This document shows positions 41,911-51,167 of a DNA stretch of 64,000 nt, in pieces; within the stretch, counting starts at the first letter, position 1; each line of letters begins with the position of its first letter. The DNA is from Bacteroidales bacterium. GTDB lineage: Bacteria; Bacteroidota; Bacteroidia; Bacteroidales; UBA932. A model generated the notes under the pieces. It was not told the origin of the DNA, did not search any database, and saw nothing but the letters and a program-made list of their open reading frames with translations. The DNA lies in assembly GCA_017454905.1 (NCBI GenBank), contig JAFTCB010000028.1, positions 19,481 through 83,480 on the forward strand, written 5' to 3'. Both the position numbers and the translations under genes were made by a program.

Positions 41911-43011
41911 CTAGATTGTCAGCAGCTCCGAACTGATTGCGCCCGTGGCCAGGAGGATCCCCGCGGCGATGATGGACATCAGCCAGAGGACGAAGATGAC
42001 CAGGCCGGGGTGCCATTTCGGCGACTTGAAGCCGAAGAGCAGCTGGAGGGCGCCGTAGAGGATGCCCAGGAAGGGGAGGAAGACGACCAGCAGGAGCAGG
42101 GCCTGCACCCAGGGCCGCGAGAGTGCGGTGGCGATGGAGGGGGCCAGTTCGTGAAGCCGGCTCATTCCTTCGTTGTAGAGCTGTCCGAGCCCGAGGAAGC
42201 CCTGCGTGTCGAGGTGCGTCCCCAGGTGGGCGAAGGCTCCGGAGCCGAAGGTGGCTACGCCGCTCGCGAACAGCCCGCCGAAGCCGACGATGAGCAGGAT
42301 CAGGCCGAGGAATTTCTCGAAAACCTTGCCGATCTGGCCCCAGACGGGGGCTTGCCCGATGGAGCGGGCGGCTTCCCCGATCTCGCGGGCGCCGCTTTCG
42401 ATGCTCTGCTGGATGCCGTGGATCGTGCCGTCCTCGCCGCGCTGTTCCCAGCGCTGGCGGACGGTCTTGGCTGCGGGCATCGCGATCCAGAGGATCAGGT
42501 AGAGGATCGGGAAGAGCAGTTGGACGGTGAAGTGGCCGTGCCACCGGGGGATGGCCATGGCCACCGTGCCGGCCACGAAAAGGATGCGGAACAGGGCGAC
42601 GTCCAGGTTGAAGTAGGTGGACAGGCCGCTGCAGACGCCGGCGACGACCTTGTTGGAGAGATCCCGGTAGAGTTTGCGGTTGCTGCGGGAGCCGGCGGCT
42701 GGACCCTCGGATGCGGCGCCGTCCTGTGCCGGACCGGCCGGTGCGTCTCCTTCTTCTTCGATTTGTTCGGGGCGCCCCAGGATGGCGATGATTTCCTCGA
42801 TCACGAAGCGGGAGGCTACTCCGTCGCGCCCGCACTTCTCATGTAGGAGCTCGGCCATGCGCTCTTCGATCCCTTCCAGGATCTCATCCCCGCCCTCGCG
42901 GGCGGCGTAGTGCCGTCCCAGTTCGTCCAGGTATTCCGCTGCGAGCTGCGCGGCGTCCTGGTCCAGCGTGAAGGCATATCCGCCCAGGCTGATCCGTTCG
43001 ACTTCTTTCAT
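41911..43011 (-). CDS. PspC domain membrane protein (large)
   Basis: The 366-aa inner-membrane protein has a cytoplasmic N-terminal helical domain (~1-85, EILEGIEERMAELLHEK). A Gly/Ala/Pro linker leads to a PspC domain (~110-175: KLYRDLSNKVVAGVCSGLSTYFNLDVALFRILF). Three more hydrophobic segments follow (~235, ~310, ~345). PspC proteins sense or respond to envelope stress. Its start overlaps the PadR gene by 4 bp. The N-terminal domain is shared with the PspC protein two genes upstream, which suggests duplication. Role beyond the domain is unknown. Confidence 0.85.
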   Translation of the reverse strand: MKEVERISLGGYAFTLDQDAAQLAAEYLDELGRHYAAREGGDEILEGIEERMAELLHEKCGRDGVASRFVIEEIIAILGRPEQIEEEGDAPAGPAQDGAASEGPAAGSRSNRKLYRDLSNKVVAGVCSGLSTYFNLDVALFRILFVAGTVAMAIPRWHGHFTVQLLFPILYLILWIAMPAAKTVRQRWEQRGEDGTIHGIQQSIESGAREIGEAARSIGQAPVWGQIGKVFEKFLGLILLIVGFGGLFASGVATFGSGAFAHLGTHLDTQGFLGLGQLYNEGMSRLHELAPSIATALSRPWVQALLLLVVFLPFLGILYGALQLLFGFKSPKWHPGLVIFVLWLMSIIAAGILLATGAISSELLTI

Positions 43012-43340
43012 ACGCGCTTGAGGGTGTCAATGGTTTCTACGAGTTCCTTCCAGGCATCGTCCATCTGGGCGAGCTGCTCCCGGCCCTTGTCCGAGATGAC
43101 GTAGTACTTCCGGGGTGGGCCCTGGGTGGATTCTTCCCAGCGGTAGGAGAGCAGACCCTGGTTCTTCTGGCGGATCAGCAGCGGGTAGAGCGTGCCTTCG
43201 ACGACGATCATGCCCACGGCTTTCAGCTCTTCGATGATGGACGAAGCGTAGGCTTCCCGTTTGTTCAGAATCGAGAGGATGCAGTATTCGAGCACCCCCT
43301 TGCGCATCTGTGCGCGCACATTTTCGGCGGTGTTCTCCAT
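43008..43340 (-). CDS. PadR family transcriptional regulator
   Basis: The 110-aa winged-helix protein has the PadR core KGVLEYCILSILNKREAYASSIIEELKA, the recognition/wing region VVEGTLYPLLIRQKNQGLLSYRWEES and KYYVISDKGREQL, then a short C-terminal dimerisation helix. PadR proteins usually repress neighbouring genes until a ligand or stress signal is present. It is encoded between two PspC genes, 4 bp from one and overlapping the other, so it most likely controls this operon. Ligand is unknown. Confidence 0.92.
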   Translation of the reverse strand: MENTAENVRAQMRKGVLEYCILSILNKREAYASSIIEELKAVGMIVVEGTLYPLLIRQKNQGLLSYRWEESTQGPPRKYYVISDKGREQLAQMDDAWKELVETIDTLKRV

Positions 43341-43344
43341 AGGG

Positions 43345-43932
43345 CTACTTCTTTTGGGTTTTGGCGAAACGCGCGAGGTTCTCTGCCGTGACGGGCAGGC
43401 CGTACATCTCGCATTTCTGCGTGGCGGTAACGGCCTTGGGGATGGCGATCCAGCAGATGACGTAGATCCAGAATCCGGCCGTGCCGGCGACCAGGGCCAC
43501 CAGCATCAGGATGCGGGCGAGCACTACGTCGATGTCCAGGTAGATGGCCAGGCCGGCGCAGACGCCGGCGATCCGCTTGTTGTCGTAGTCGCGGTAGACT
43601 TTCTTGCGGACCGGCTGGTCGGGCTCCGGGGCGGTGCCGGTCTCGGGCTGCGGATTCTCCGGGCTGCCGTCCGGCATCCCCAGCTGGCTGGTGACGCGGT
43701 CCACGAGCCGGATGTCCACCACACGCCCGTCGCTGCCGACTTCCTGGAGGAAGAGTTCGGAGATGCGGGACTCGAGATCCTCCATCACTTCGGCGTTCTG
43801 GGTATAAGGCACCCCCGCCGATGCGCCGAGGCGGGCGCGGAAGTGCTGCAGATAGTCACTGAGACGCTTGTAGGCATCTTCTTCAATGGCGAAACTTCTG
43901 TTTCCGAGGCTGATGTTCAGTACCTTTTTCAT
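43345..43932 (-). CDS. PspC domain membrane protein (small)
   Basis: The 195-aa protein has an N-terminal helical domain (~1-85, NISLGNRSFAIEEDAYKRL and VMEDLESRISELFLQE) like that of the larger PspC protein. A linker leads to a PspC domain (~113-175: KVYRDYDNKRIAGVCAGLAIYLDIDVVLARILM) with two transmembrane helices. It is the first gene of the PspC-PadR-PspC operon. The N-terminal domain may bind the PadR protein or DNA-associated partners; this is inference. Confidence 0.87.
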   Translation of the reverse strand: MKKVLNISLGNRSFAIEEDAYKRLSDYLQHFRARLGASAGVPYTQNAEVMEDLESRISELFLQEVGSDGRVVDIRLVDRVTSQLGMPDGSPENPQPETGTAPEPDQPVRKKVYRDYDNKRIAGVCAGLAIYLDIDVVLARILMLVALVAGTAGFWIYVICWIAIPKAVTATQKCEMYGLPVTAENLARFAKTQKK

Positions 43933-43954
43933 TTTGCATAGAACTTTGTCGATG

Positions 43955-43962
43955 CAAAGATA
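43955..43962 (-). promoter_or_regulatory. -7 element of the PspC-PadR operon
   Basis: TATCTTTG on the minus strand, 22 bp before the first ATG, matches TAnnTTTG. A TTG at the ideal distance is not clear. Confidence 0.5.
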
Positions 43963-44094
43963 TATAAATATTTTAATACCTTGTATCGCAAAGTACCAAA
44001 ATTTTCAAAATATTTTTGCGGACAGGCTTTTCCGGCCTCCACTCATCATAAATGGGGATGCTGCTCCTTCGTGAAATATCCCAAAAAAAAGGGA

Positions 44095-44125
44095 TTGACC
44101 ACGTTCCGGTGCCGAAGTATTTTTG
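44095..44125 (+). promoter_or_regulatory. Promoter of the porin-imelysin-cytochrome operon
   Basis: TTG (44095-44097) and TATTTTTG (44118-44125) are 20 bp apart, a good consensus match 20 bp before the porin ATG. I did not find a convincing Fur box. Confidence 0.72.
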
Positions 44126-44145
44126 CATGCGATAAAATGTAGCGT

Positions 44146-45426
44146 ATGAAAAGGAGTGTTTTTACCTTATTGTTATCGTTAGCGGCATCCGCGGTCCTGA
44201 CCGCCCAGGTGATGCCAGCGCAGAGCGGCCGGCTGACCGTCGGCGGCTACGGGGAAGTCGCCCTGACGCGCAATTTCTACAGCGACAATGTCTATCGTTA
44301 TTCCCATCCCGCAGATTATAAGAATGATCCTTCCCACGGCCGTTTCGACATCCCGCATGCCGTGATTTACCTGGGCTACGACTTCGGCAAGGGCTGGACG
44401 ATGCAGACCGAGATCGAGTTCGAACATACTGGCACCGGCAGCGCCGTCGAAAAGGAATTCACCGAAGCCGGCGAGTGGGAGACCGAGATTGAAAAGGGCG
44501 GAGAAGTCGAGCTGGAGCAGTTCTGGATCCAGAAAAGTTTCGCCCCGCAGTTCAATGTCCGTTTCGGACATATCGTCGTGCCGGTCGGCGGGCTCAACAA
44601 TGCCCACGAACCGCTCAATTTCTTCACTGTGTACCGCCCGGAGGGCGAATACACCATCCTGCCGAGCACCTGGCACGACACGGGCATCAGCCTCTGGGGC
44701 CGGGCGGGCGACTGGCGGTATGAGGCCCTGGTGATTGCCGGCCTGGACGCCTTCATGTTCGACCGGGACCATTTCGTCAAGAACGGGGCCGGCTCTCCCT
44801 ATGAGTTCAAGGTCGCCAACCAGCTGGGATTCGCCGCGCGCATCGACAACCATTCCGTCGAGAACCTGCGCCTCAGCCTGAGCGGCTTCTACGGGCGGAG
44901 CATGCACAACTCCTATCCCAACGACATGTGGAACACCCGTTACGCCGACATCAAGGGCCATACCCTGATCGGCGCCTTCGACTTTGCCTATACCGGCAAA
45001 TACCTCATCGTGCGCGGCAACGCCGATTACGGCTATTTGAGCGATGCCTCCACCATCAGCACGGTCAAGCGCAACCTGACCTCCAACAATGCCCCGTACA
45101 AGAAGACCCCGGTCGGACAGTCCGCCATGGCTGCCGGCATGGAGGCCGGCTACGACCTGCTGCACCTGTTCGCACGTGTGAAGGACCGGGAGCAGAAACT
45201 GTACCTGTTCGGCCGCTACGAGTATTATGATCCGTATATGCCCGCTGCCGACCAGCCGGATTACCCCTACACGGACAAGCACCGCATCGCGGTGGGCTTC
45301 AACTGGCTGCCCGTCCCTCAGATCGCCGTCAAGGCGGAGTACTCGCACCGCTTCCTGCCGAGCCAGTACAACAACGAACCTTCGATCTCCCTGGGCATCG
45401 CCTATATGGGATTCTTCAACCGATAG
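44146..45426 (+). CDS. Outer-membrane porin of the phosphate-selective OprO/OprP-like type
   Basis: The 426-aa protein has a signal peptide (~1-20) and a 16-strand-like barrel pattern of alternating aromatic and polar residues, ending in a strand with a terminal aromatic (ISLGIAYMGFFNR). Segments such as RFDIPHAVIYLGYDFGKGWTMQTEIEFEH and FNVRFGHIVVPVGGLNNAHEP resemble OprO/OprP-like or carbohydrate-type porins. It heads an operon with imelysin, a di-haem cytochrome and a cytochrome assembly protein. Family context suggests passage of an iron or anion ligand rather than phosphate; substrate is unknown. Confidence 0.78.
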   Translation: MKRSVFTLLLSLAASAVLTAQVMPAQSGRLTVGGYGEVALTRNFYSDNVYRYSHPADYKNDPSHGRFDIPHAVIYLGYDFGKGWTMQTEIEFEHTGTGSAVEKEFTEAGEWETEIEKGGEVELEQFWIQKSFAPQFNVRFGHIVVPVGGLNNAHEPLNFFTVYRPEGEYTILPSTWHDTGISLWGRAGDWRYEALVIAGLDAFMFDRDHFVKNGAGSPYEFKVANQLGFAARIDNHSVENLRLSLSGFYGRSMHNSYPNDMWNTRYADIKGHTLIGAFDFAYTGKYLIVRGNADYGYLSDASTISTVKRNLTSNNAPYKKTPVGQSAMAAGMEAGYDLLHLFARVKDREQKLYLFGRYEYYDPYMPAADQPDYPYTDKHRIAVGFNWLPVPQIAVKAEYSHRFLPSQYNNEPSISLGIAYMGFFNR

Positions 45427-45446
45427 TTTTTAAATACACTTATTCA

Positions 45447-46676
45447 ATGAAAAAGATGATGAAGACAATGTGCACGGCGGCGATGATTTCCATCGCCGGC
45501 CTGCTGGCAGTGTCCTGCGGCGGACAGAAGACGCTGGACGGGATGACTGCCAATGAGAAAGAAATGCAGCAGATCGCGGAGCAGTATGTCCCGAAAGTGA
45601 TCTACGCTACCTATGGTGACCTGGCCCGCGAGACGAACGAACTCTATGTGCTGCTTGCCGATGCCGCCGAGGGTGGTGTGTCCGCCCTGACGCAGGCCAA
45701 GATCGACGCCATCTGCGCCAAGTTCCTTGAGGCCCGCCAGAGTTGGGAGGAGTCCGAGGCTTTCCTTTTCGGTGCCGCTACGGATTTCGGTATCGACCCG
45801 CATATTGACACCTGGCCGCTGGATCCGGACGGTCTGGCGACGGAACTTTCCAATGCGGAGAAGGTGAATGCGCTCAAGGGCGAGGACGGCATCCTCTATG
45901 CCGCCGCCAAACTCGGCCAGGAGTTGCTTGGCTTCCACGGCATCGAATTCATCCTCTTCCGTGACGGCAAGAACCGCACCGTGGCCGCCCTCCAGGCGAA
46001 CGAAGACCATGAGGCTTTCGCGGGCAAGACCGTGACCGGCGAGCAGGAGCTCATCTATGCCGCCGCCGTGGCCGGTGATCTACGCGACAATTGCTATCGC
46101 CTCCTCGTCTCCTGGGATCCGGATGCCGATGATGTCTACGCCGACCGCTGCGAAGAACTGGAAGTCGCCACGACCGTGACCGGCTCCGACCTGACCTACG
46201 GCGAGAACATGCTGCTCGCGGGCCAGGCCGGCAGTTCCTACAAGACCTGGCAGAGCGCCATGTCCTCCATCCTGATCGCCGGCTGCTCCAACATCTGCGC
46301 GGAGGTGGCTGACGTCAAGATGGGCAACGCCCACTCCGGTGAGGATGTCAATTACATTGAGTCCCCGTACAGCAAGAAATCCTTCCAGGACTTCATCGAC
46401 AACATCCTCAGCATCCAGTACAGCCTCTACGGTGCCGCCGGTGCCACTTCCGCCCAGCCGCACTCGCTGATGAGCTTCTTCAAGAGTCAGAACTACAGCG
46501 GCGCTTCCGCCATCCAGTCCGCGCTCGACGCTTCGCTCGCCGCGCTGCGTGCCTGCCAGGCCAAGGGTGCCTTCGTGGACATCTACACCGACGCTTCCGT
46601 GCAGACGGCGATGGATGCGATCAGCGGCCTCGATGACGAGATCAACAAGGCGGCCTCCTGGATCCTCCTGCAGTAA
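45447..46676 (+). CDS. Imelysin family lipoprotein
   Basis: The 409-aa protein has lipobox A-V-S-C (Cys24). The imelysin/EfeO-like signature GxHxxE is present as GFHGIE in LLGFHGIEFILF; a duplicated four-helix-bundle pattern extends on both sides. Despite the M75 peptidase label, characterised members bind iron or haem rather than cleave proteins. It follows the porin gene by 20 bp and precedes the di-haem cytochrome gene by 32 bp. Likely function is periplasmic or outer-membrane iron binding. Confidence 0.9.
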   Translation: MKKMMKTMCTAAMISIAGLLAVSCGGQKTLDGMTANEKEMQQIAEQYVPKVIYATYGDLARETNELYVLLADAAEGGVSALTQAKIDAICAKFLEARQSWEESEAFLFGAATDFGIDPHIDTWPLDPDGLATELSNAEKVNALKGEDGILYAAAKLGQELLGFHGIEFILFRDGKNRTVAALQANEDHEAFAGKTVTGEQELIYAAAVAGDLRDNCYRLLVSWDPDADDVYADRCEELEVATTVTGSDLTYGENMLLAGQAGSSYKTWQSAMSSILIAGCSNICAEVADVKMGNAHSGEDVNYIESPYSKKSFQDFIDNILSIQYSLYGAAGATSAQPHSLMSFFKSQNYSGASAIQSALDASLAALRACQAKGAFVDIYTDASVQTAMDAISGLDDEINKAASWILLQ

Positions 46677-46708
46677 GGTTTAATCTAAACATAGGAATAA
46701 CGAAGAAA

Positions 46709-48427
46709 ATGAGAAAGATCACATATCTCATTTCCGCATGCAGTCTGGCGCTTCTGGTGCTGGGCTGCTATCCGGATGAATACCAGACAGGTTTTGAGCC
46801 CAAACGCGAGTCCGATGCCAAGTATGTCGGACAGGCGGTGGGCAATTTCACGGCGGATGAATGGTATCCGGCCGGCCGGCTCGGCACGACGGACAACGTG
46901 ACCGAGGGCTGCTACGAAGACGAGACGCCCGCCGTCACGGAGATGGGGCTCAGCCAGGCCTTCAACCTGGGTGAGGCTGCCTTCGAGCGTAATTTCACGA
47001 TCAATACCGCCCCGTTCAAGGGTCTCGGTCCGGCGTACCTGCGCACCTCCTGCCTGGACTGCCATCCGGGCTACGGCCACGGCAAGCGCCAGGATTACTA
47101 TAAAGCCGGCTTCGGCAACGGCTACCTGCTGGTGGTCTATCATCCGGCCGACGGCGCCAACAGCGACGACGGCCCCTATGTGGCCGAGGTGACGGGCATG
47201 CCGCAGACCAAGGCGGTCTCTCCGTTCCTCCCGCCGATCGACGAGGACCAGATCGACCTCAAGTGGCTGCCCGTGACCGCCATGGAGAGCGGCCTGCCGA
47301 TGACCTTCCCTGACGGGGAAAAGTACGAGCTGATCTACCCGGAACTGAACATTCCGAAATCCGCTTTCAATACCAACCCGACGCCGTATGAGACCGGCAA
47401 CCAGGCGGTCGCTTTCCGCCTGGAATCCACCATCGGCATCATCGGTACCGGCCTGCTCGATGCCATCCCCGAGGAGGATATCAAGGCCCAGTACCAGGCG
47501 GAGGCTCCTTATGTGGAGCTCAATCCCGCCTTCTGGGACAAGGATGCGAACGATTTCGCCGCGACGGCCTGGTATTCGCTGGCCGAGGGCCAGTTCGCCG
47601 ACGGTACGCCGGCCCCTGCCGGGACCAAGAAGCTCAAGCGTTTCACCTACGCCATGACCCGTGCCTCCCTGCAGGACGGTGCCGGTGCCAATGCCATCTG
47701 GAACATCACCAATGTCAGCCGTGCCGACCGCCCCTACCTCTACACGACCAAGGCCTGGGCGAAGGCGATGTCCGAGAACGCTTCCGTGATCGCCGCCATC
47801 CAGGCGGATCCGTCTTCTCCCTACTATGCCGACGGTACGAAGGAAGGCATCGCCGATGCGGTCCTGAACCTGCTCGACCCGGGCACCAACCAGTTCGACA
47901 ACAAGTGGCATAACTTCTCCCCGGAGATGGGGGATGACCAGTACTACAACTTCCTTGTCTGGCACCGCGGCCTGTCCATCCCGCGCGCCCGCGATCTCAA
48001 CCGCGCGGAGGTGCAGCGGGGCAAGAAGGTCTTCAACGAACTGGGCTGCGCTTCTTGCCACCGTCCGTCCTGGGAGACCAAGACCGATAATTACTGGGCT
48101 CCGGCCATCGTGGCCGGCAAGCCGCTTCCGCGCTACGAGAACCAGACGATCTGGCCGTACACGGATATGATCCAGCACCGTCTCTACATGAAGAACGGCA
48201 TCCACGGCAGCTGGTGCCGCACCACGCCGCTGTGGGGCCGCGGCCTTTCCAAGGCCAACACCGGCGCCGAGGACCGTCTGCATGACGACCGCGCCCGCAA
48301 TGTCATCGAGGCCATCATGTGGCACGGCTACAGCAAGAAGAGCGACGCTTACGCGTCCACGGAGAAGTTCTACAACCTATCCAAAGAGGACCGTGACGCC
48401 GTCGTTGAGTTCATCAACGCTATCTGA
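46709..48427 (+). CDS. Di-haem c-type cytochrome oxidoreductase (DHOR family) lipoprotein
   Basis: The 572-aa lipoprotein has lipobox V-L-G-C (Cys20). Two haem-attachment sites are visible, CLDCH (115-119) and CASCH (447-451), as expected for the di-haem oxidoreductase/thiol-oxidoreductase family (PF06537 type), related to MauG-like folds. The family is commonly found with imelysin. It probably changes the redox state of iron or haem at the cell surface or periplasm. It requires covalent haem insertion, and the assembly protein is encoded 8 bp downstream. Confidence 0.9.
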   Translation: MRKITYLISACSLALLVLGCYPDEYQTGFEPKRESDAKYVGQAVGNFTADEWYPAGRLGTTDNVTEGCYEDETPAVTEMGLSQAFNLGEAAFERNFTINTAPFKGLGPAYLRTSCLDCHPGYGHGKRQDYYKAGFGNGYLLVVYHPADGANSDDGPYVAEVTGMPQTKAVSPFLPPIDEDQIDLKWLPVTAMESGLPMTFPDGEKYELIYPELNIPKSAFNTNPTPYETGNQAVAFRLESTIGIIGTGLLDAIPEEDIKAQYQAEAPYVELNPAFWDKDANDFAATAWYSLAEGQFADGTPAPAGTKKLKRFTYAMTRASLQDGAGANAIWNITNVSRADRPYLYTTKAWAKAMSENASVIAAIQADPSSPYYADGTKEGIADAVLNLLDPGTNQFDNKWHNFSPEMGDDQYYNFLVWHRGLSIPRARDLNRAEVQRGKKVFNELGCASCHRPSWETKTDNYWAPAIVAGKPLPRYENQTIWPYTDMIQHRLYMKNGIHGSWCRTTPLWGRGLSKANTGAEDRLHDDRARNVIEAIMWHGYSKKSDAYASTEKFYNLSKEDRDAVVEFINAI

Positions 48428-48435
48428 TCCTGAAG

Positions 48436-50349
48436 ATGAAGCAGAACCGGATTCTCCAAACCATCAGTTTCAGCACCCTGGCGGTCCTCATCCTCATGAT
48501 GATCGCCGCCACGGTGCTTGAGAAACTGCAAGGGACGCCCTTTGTTTTCCGCTGGGTGTACCATCACCCTGTGTTTATCATCCTCTGGGGCGTCACGGCC
48601 GTGTCCGGTCTGCTCTCCCTGCTGCGCAGCAGCGCGGTCAGGAAGCCGTTTACGATGGGGCTCCACGTCGCGCTCGTGCTGATCCTGGCCGGCGCGCTGG
48701 TGACTTTCCTCTTCGGGGAAAGCGGCAGCATCCATCTGCGTGAAGGAGAGACGCTGTCCGCCTACGAACTGGAGGACGGCGCGGCCGCTGACCTCCCGTT
48801 CAGCATCCGGCTGGATGAGTTCTCCATCGACTACCACACGGGCTCGAAGATGCCTTCGGACTACAAGTCCGTGGTTTCCTTCGGGGAGGAGACCGTCACG
48901 ATCTCCATGAACCACATCGCCAAGTACCGCGGTTACCGCTTCTACCAGGCCGACTACGACGAAGACGGGGACGGCAGCATCCTGGCGGTCAGCCATGACC
49001 CCTGGGGCGTGGGCATCACCTATGCCGGGTACCTCCTGCTGCTCGTTTCGATGATCGGATTCTTCTTCGAGAAGGACACGCGCTTCCGGGAGTCCCTGCG
49101 GCGCGTCGCTTCCTGGAGCGCGGTCGTCGCCCTGTTCCTGCTGACGCCTTCGCTGACGGCGCAGGCCGCGCAGGACGGCGGGATCCGGAAGGCGCTGGGC
49201 GAACTCTATGTCTACTACGGACACCGCGTATGCCCCTTCGATACCTATCTGCAGGAGAAGGGCCTGGACGCTACCCTGGAGTCCCTGGAGAAGATGAAGA
49301 TCTTCCCCGTGGCGGATTCCACGGGGACGGTTTCCTGGTACGCATCTGCGGACAAGCTCCCGATGGAGGTGCTGGAGGATGGGGATCTGTTTACCTTTGT
49401 CCGGAAGTCTCCGGAGGTGGTCCTGCAGAGCCTGGAAGAAGGTGATCCGGCGGCTGCCGTGCAGGTGCTGGCCGGCATCCGCGCCTATCAGGAGAAGACC
49501 GCCGCTTCCGTCCTGCCTTCACCCGCGAAGGTGAAGGCGGAGCGGGCTTATATCCGGATCGCCCGGCCGCGTGTGCAGTTCATGCTCTGCCTGGCGCTCG
49601 GCCTTTTCCTTTTCATCCTGAATGCTGTCCGGATGTCGCAGGGCAGGAAGATGCCCCGCTGGCTGCTGTATGCTGCAGCGGGAGTGGCCCTGCTGCTCTG
49701 GGTTTACCTGTCGACGGCCATCGGTCTGCGCTGGTCCGTCTCCGGGACCGGTCCCTGGGTGGGACGCTACAGCGTGATGATGCTGATGGCGTGGTTCGCC
49801 ATGCTCGCGGTCGTGCTGCTGTTCCGGAAATTCCCCCTGATCGAGCCGCTGGGCTTCCTGCTGGCGGGCTTCACGATGCTGCTGGCCAGCCGGGAGAGTG
49901 TCAGCCCGCAGATCATGCCGCTGATGCCGGTGCTGCAGTCTCCGCTGCTGAGCATCCATGTCCTGAGCATGATGATGTGCTATACGCTTTTCGGGCTGGT
50001 GGCGTTCAACGGGATCATGGGCCTCTGCGTGAAGGAGGAAGCTTCCGCGCGCCTGCAGGACGTGAGCCTGGTGGTGCTTTATCCGGCTGTCTTCCTGCTG
50101 GCTTTCGGGACCTTCCTCGGAGCGGTCTGGGCCAATATTTCCTGGGGCAGTTACTGGGCCTGGGATCCCAAGGAGACCTGGGCGCTGATCACGCTGCTGG
50201 TCTATTCTTTCGCTTTGCACGGCGGCTCGCTGAAAGCCTTCCGGCGGCCGCGTTTCTTCCATATCTACAGCATCCTGGCCTTCCTGGCCGTGCTCGTGAC
50301 GTATTTTGGCGTTAATTTATTATTAGGAGGAATGCACAGTTACGCATAG
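48436..50349 (+). CDS. Cytochrome c assembly protein, ResB/CcsA (CcsBA-like) fusion
   Basis: The 637-aa polytopic membrane protein has an N-terminal ResB/CcsB-like part (four helices and a periplasmic loop, ~1-330, with HIAKYRGYRFYQADYDEDG) and a C-terminal CcsA part (~370-637). The latter carries the haem-handling WxWD motif as GSYWAWDPKETWALI with nearby His residues. System II CcsBA delivers and ligates haem to CxxCH apocytochromes. It is last in the operon, directly after a di-haem cytochrome gene. ResA/CcdA-type reductants are not encoded here. The stop codon lies in the terminator stem. Confidence 0.92.
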   Translation: MKQNRILQTISFSTLAVLILMMIAATVLEKLQGTPFVFRWVYHHPVFIILWGVTAVSGLLSLLRSSAVRKPFTMGLHVALVLILAGALVTFLFGESGSIHLREGETLSAYELEDGAAADLPFSIRLDEFSIDYHTGSKMPSDYKSVVSFGEETVTISMNHIAKYRGYRFYQADYDEDGDGSILAVSHDPWGVGITYAGYLLLLVSMIGFFFEKDTRFRESLRRVASWSAVVALFLLTPSLTAQAAQDGGIRKALGELYVYYGHRVCPFDTYLQEKGLDATLESLEKMKIFPVADSTGTVSWYASADKLPMEVLEDGDLFTFVRKSPEVVLQSLEEGDPAAAVQVLAGIRAYQEKTAASVLPSPAKVKAERAYIRIARPRVQFMLCLALGLFLFILNAVRMSQGRKMPRWLLYAAAGVALLLWVYLSTAIGLRWSVSGTGPWVGRYSVMMLMAWFAMLAVVLLFRKFPLIEPLGFLLAGFTMLLASRESVSPQIMPLMPVLQSPLLSIHVLSMMMCYTLFGLVAFNGIMGLCVKEEASARLQDVSLVVLYPAVFLLAFGTFLGAVWANISWGSYWAWDPKETWALITLLVYSFALHGGSLKAFRRPRFFHIYSILAFLAVLVTYFGVNLLLGGMHSYA

Positions 50350-50374
50350 GGCGTAACTGTGCATTCCTTTCTTT
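50329..50374 (+). terminator. Strong intrinsic terminator
   Basis: The 17-bp perfect stem GGAATGCACAGTTACGC / GCGTAACTGTGCATTCC with a 5-nt loop is followed by TTTCTTT. It overlaps the end of the assembly-protein gene and may also stop the convergent proC transcript. Confidence 0.85.
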
Positions 50375-50385
50375 GCGTTCCTGTC

Positions 50386-51165
50386 TTATTTCTTGGAGGG
50401 GGACCAGGCTTTGAGCCCGGCGATGACGGCCGCGGTGAAGCCGGCCTCCTCCATGGCGTTCAGCCCCTGGATGGTGATGCCGCCTGGCGTGGTCACGCGG
50501 TCGATCTCCGCTTCGGGATGCGTGCCGCGCTGCTCCAGCAGCACCGCCGCACCCTTGACCGTCTGTAAGGCTGCGGCGACGGCTTCCTTCGGGTAGAGTC
50601 CGAGTTCGATGCCGCCCTCGGCGGCCGCCCGGATGTACCGCAGCGCGAAGGCCGTGCCGCAGGAGGCGAGCATCATGCCGGCGTTGAGGCGCCGCTCGTC
50701 CACGAAGGCGCAGCGGCCCGTGGCGTTGAACAGTTCCTGCACGGTGGCGTGCGTATCGGCGATGCCGGACAGTTCATGGATGAAGCTCATGCTCTCCCGG
50801 TATTCGATGGCCAGATTGGGGATCACATTGTAGATTCCGCGCAGCCGGACGCCTTCCAACCAGCTGCGCAGTTCGTCTGCGGGCACGCCGGCAACCAGGG
50901 AGATCAGGATTTTCCCGTCCAGGGCGGGGCGCAGCCCGTCCAGCACCTCCCGGGCCAGCCAGGGCTTGACGCCCAGGATGATGATGTCCGCCGTGCGGGC
51001 GGCGGCCAGGTTGTCGAGCGAAGTCTGCAGGCCGCGGGCGGCGAATCGCTCCAGCGTGGTGGAGTGCCGGGCCGTGACGGTGATCCGGGATTGGGGGAAG
51101 GCCGAGGCGAGCCCCAGGGCCGTGGCACCGCCCATGTTGCCGGCGCCGATGATAGCAATGTCCAT
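50386..51165 (-). CDS. proC: Pyrroline-5-carboxylate reductase
   Basis: Catalyses the last step of proline synthesis with NAD(P)H. The N-terminal Rossmann motif MDIAIIGAGNMGGATALG and the C-terminal signature with GGIELGLYPKEAVAAAL, then VTTPGGITIQGLNAMEE, are diagnostic. At 259 aa it is normal. ATG 51165 is chosen because the dinucleotide-binding fold starts there; 51192 would add nine extra residues reaching into the RNase H gene. It is 2 bp downstream of the RNase H-like gene and is the last cistron of the glyA unit. Confidence 0.95.
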   Translation of the reverse strand: MDIAIIGAGNMGGATALGLASAFPQSRITVTARHSTTLERFAARGLQTSLDNLAAARTADIIILGVKPWLAREVLDGLRPALDGKILISLVAGVPADELRSWLEGVRLRGIYNVIPNLAIEYRESMSFIHELSGIADTHATVQELFNATGRCAFVDERRLNAGMMLASCGTAFALRYIRAAAEGGIELGLYPKEAVAAALQTVKGAAVLLEQRGTHPEAEIDRVTTPGGITIQGLNAMEEAGFTAAVIAGLKAWSPSKK

Positions 51166-51167
51166 AT

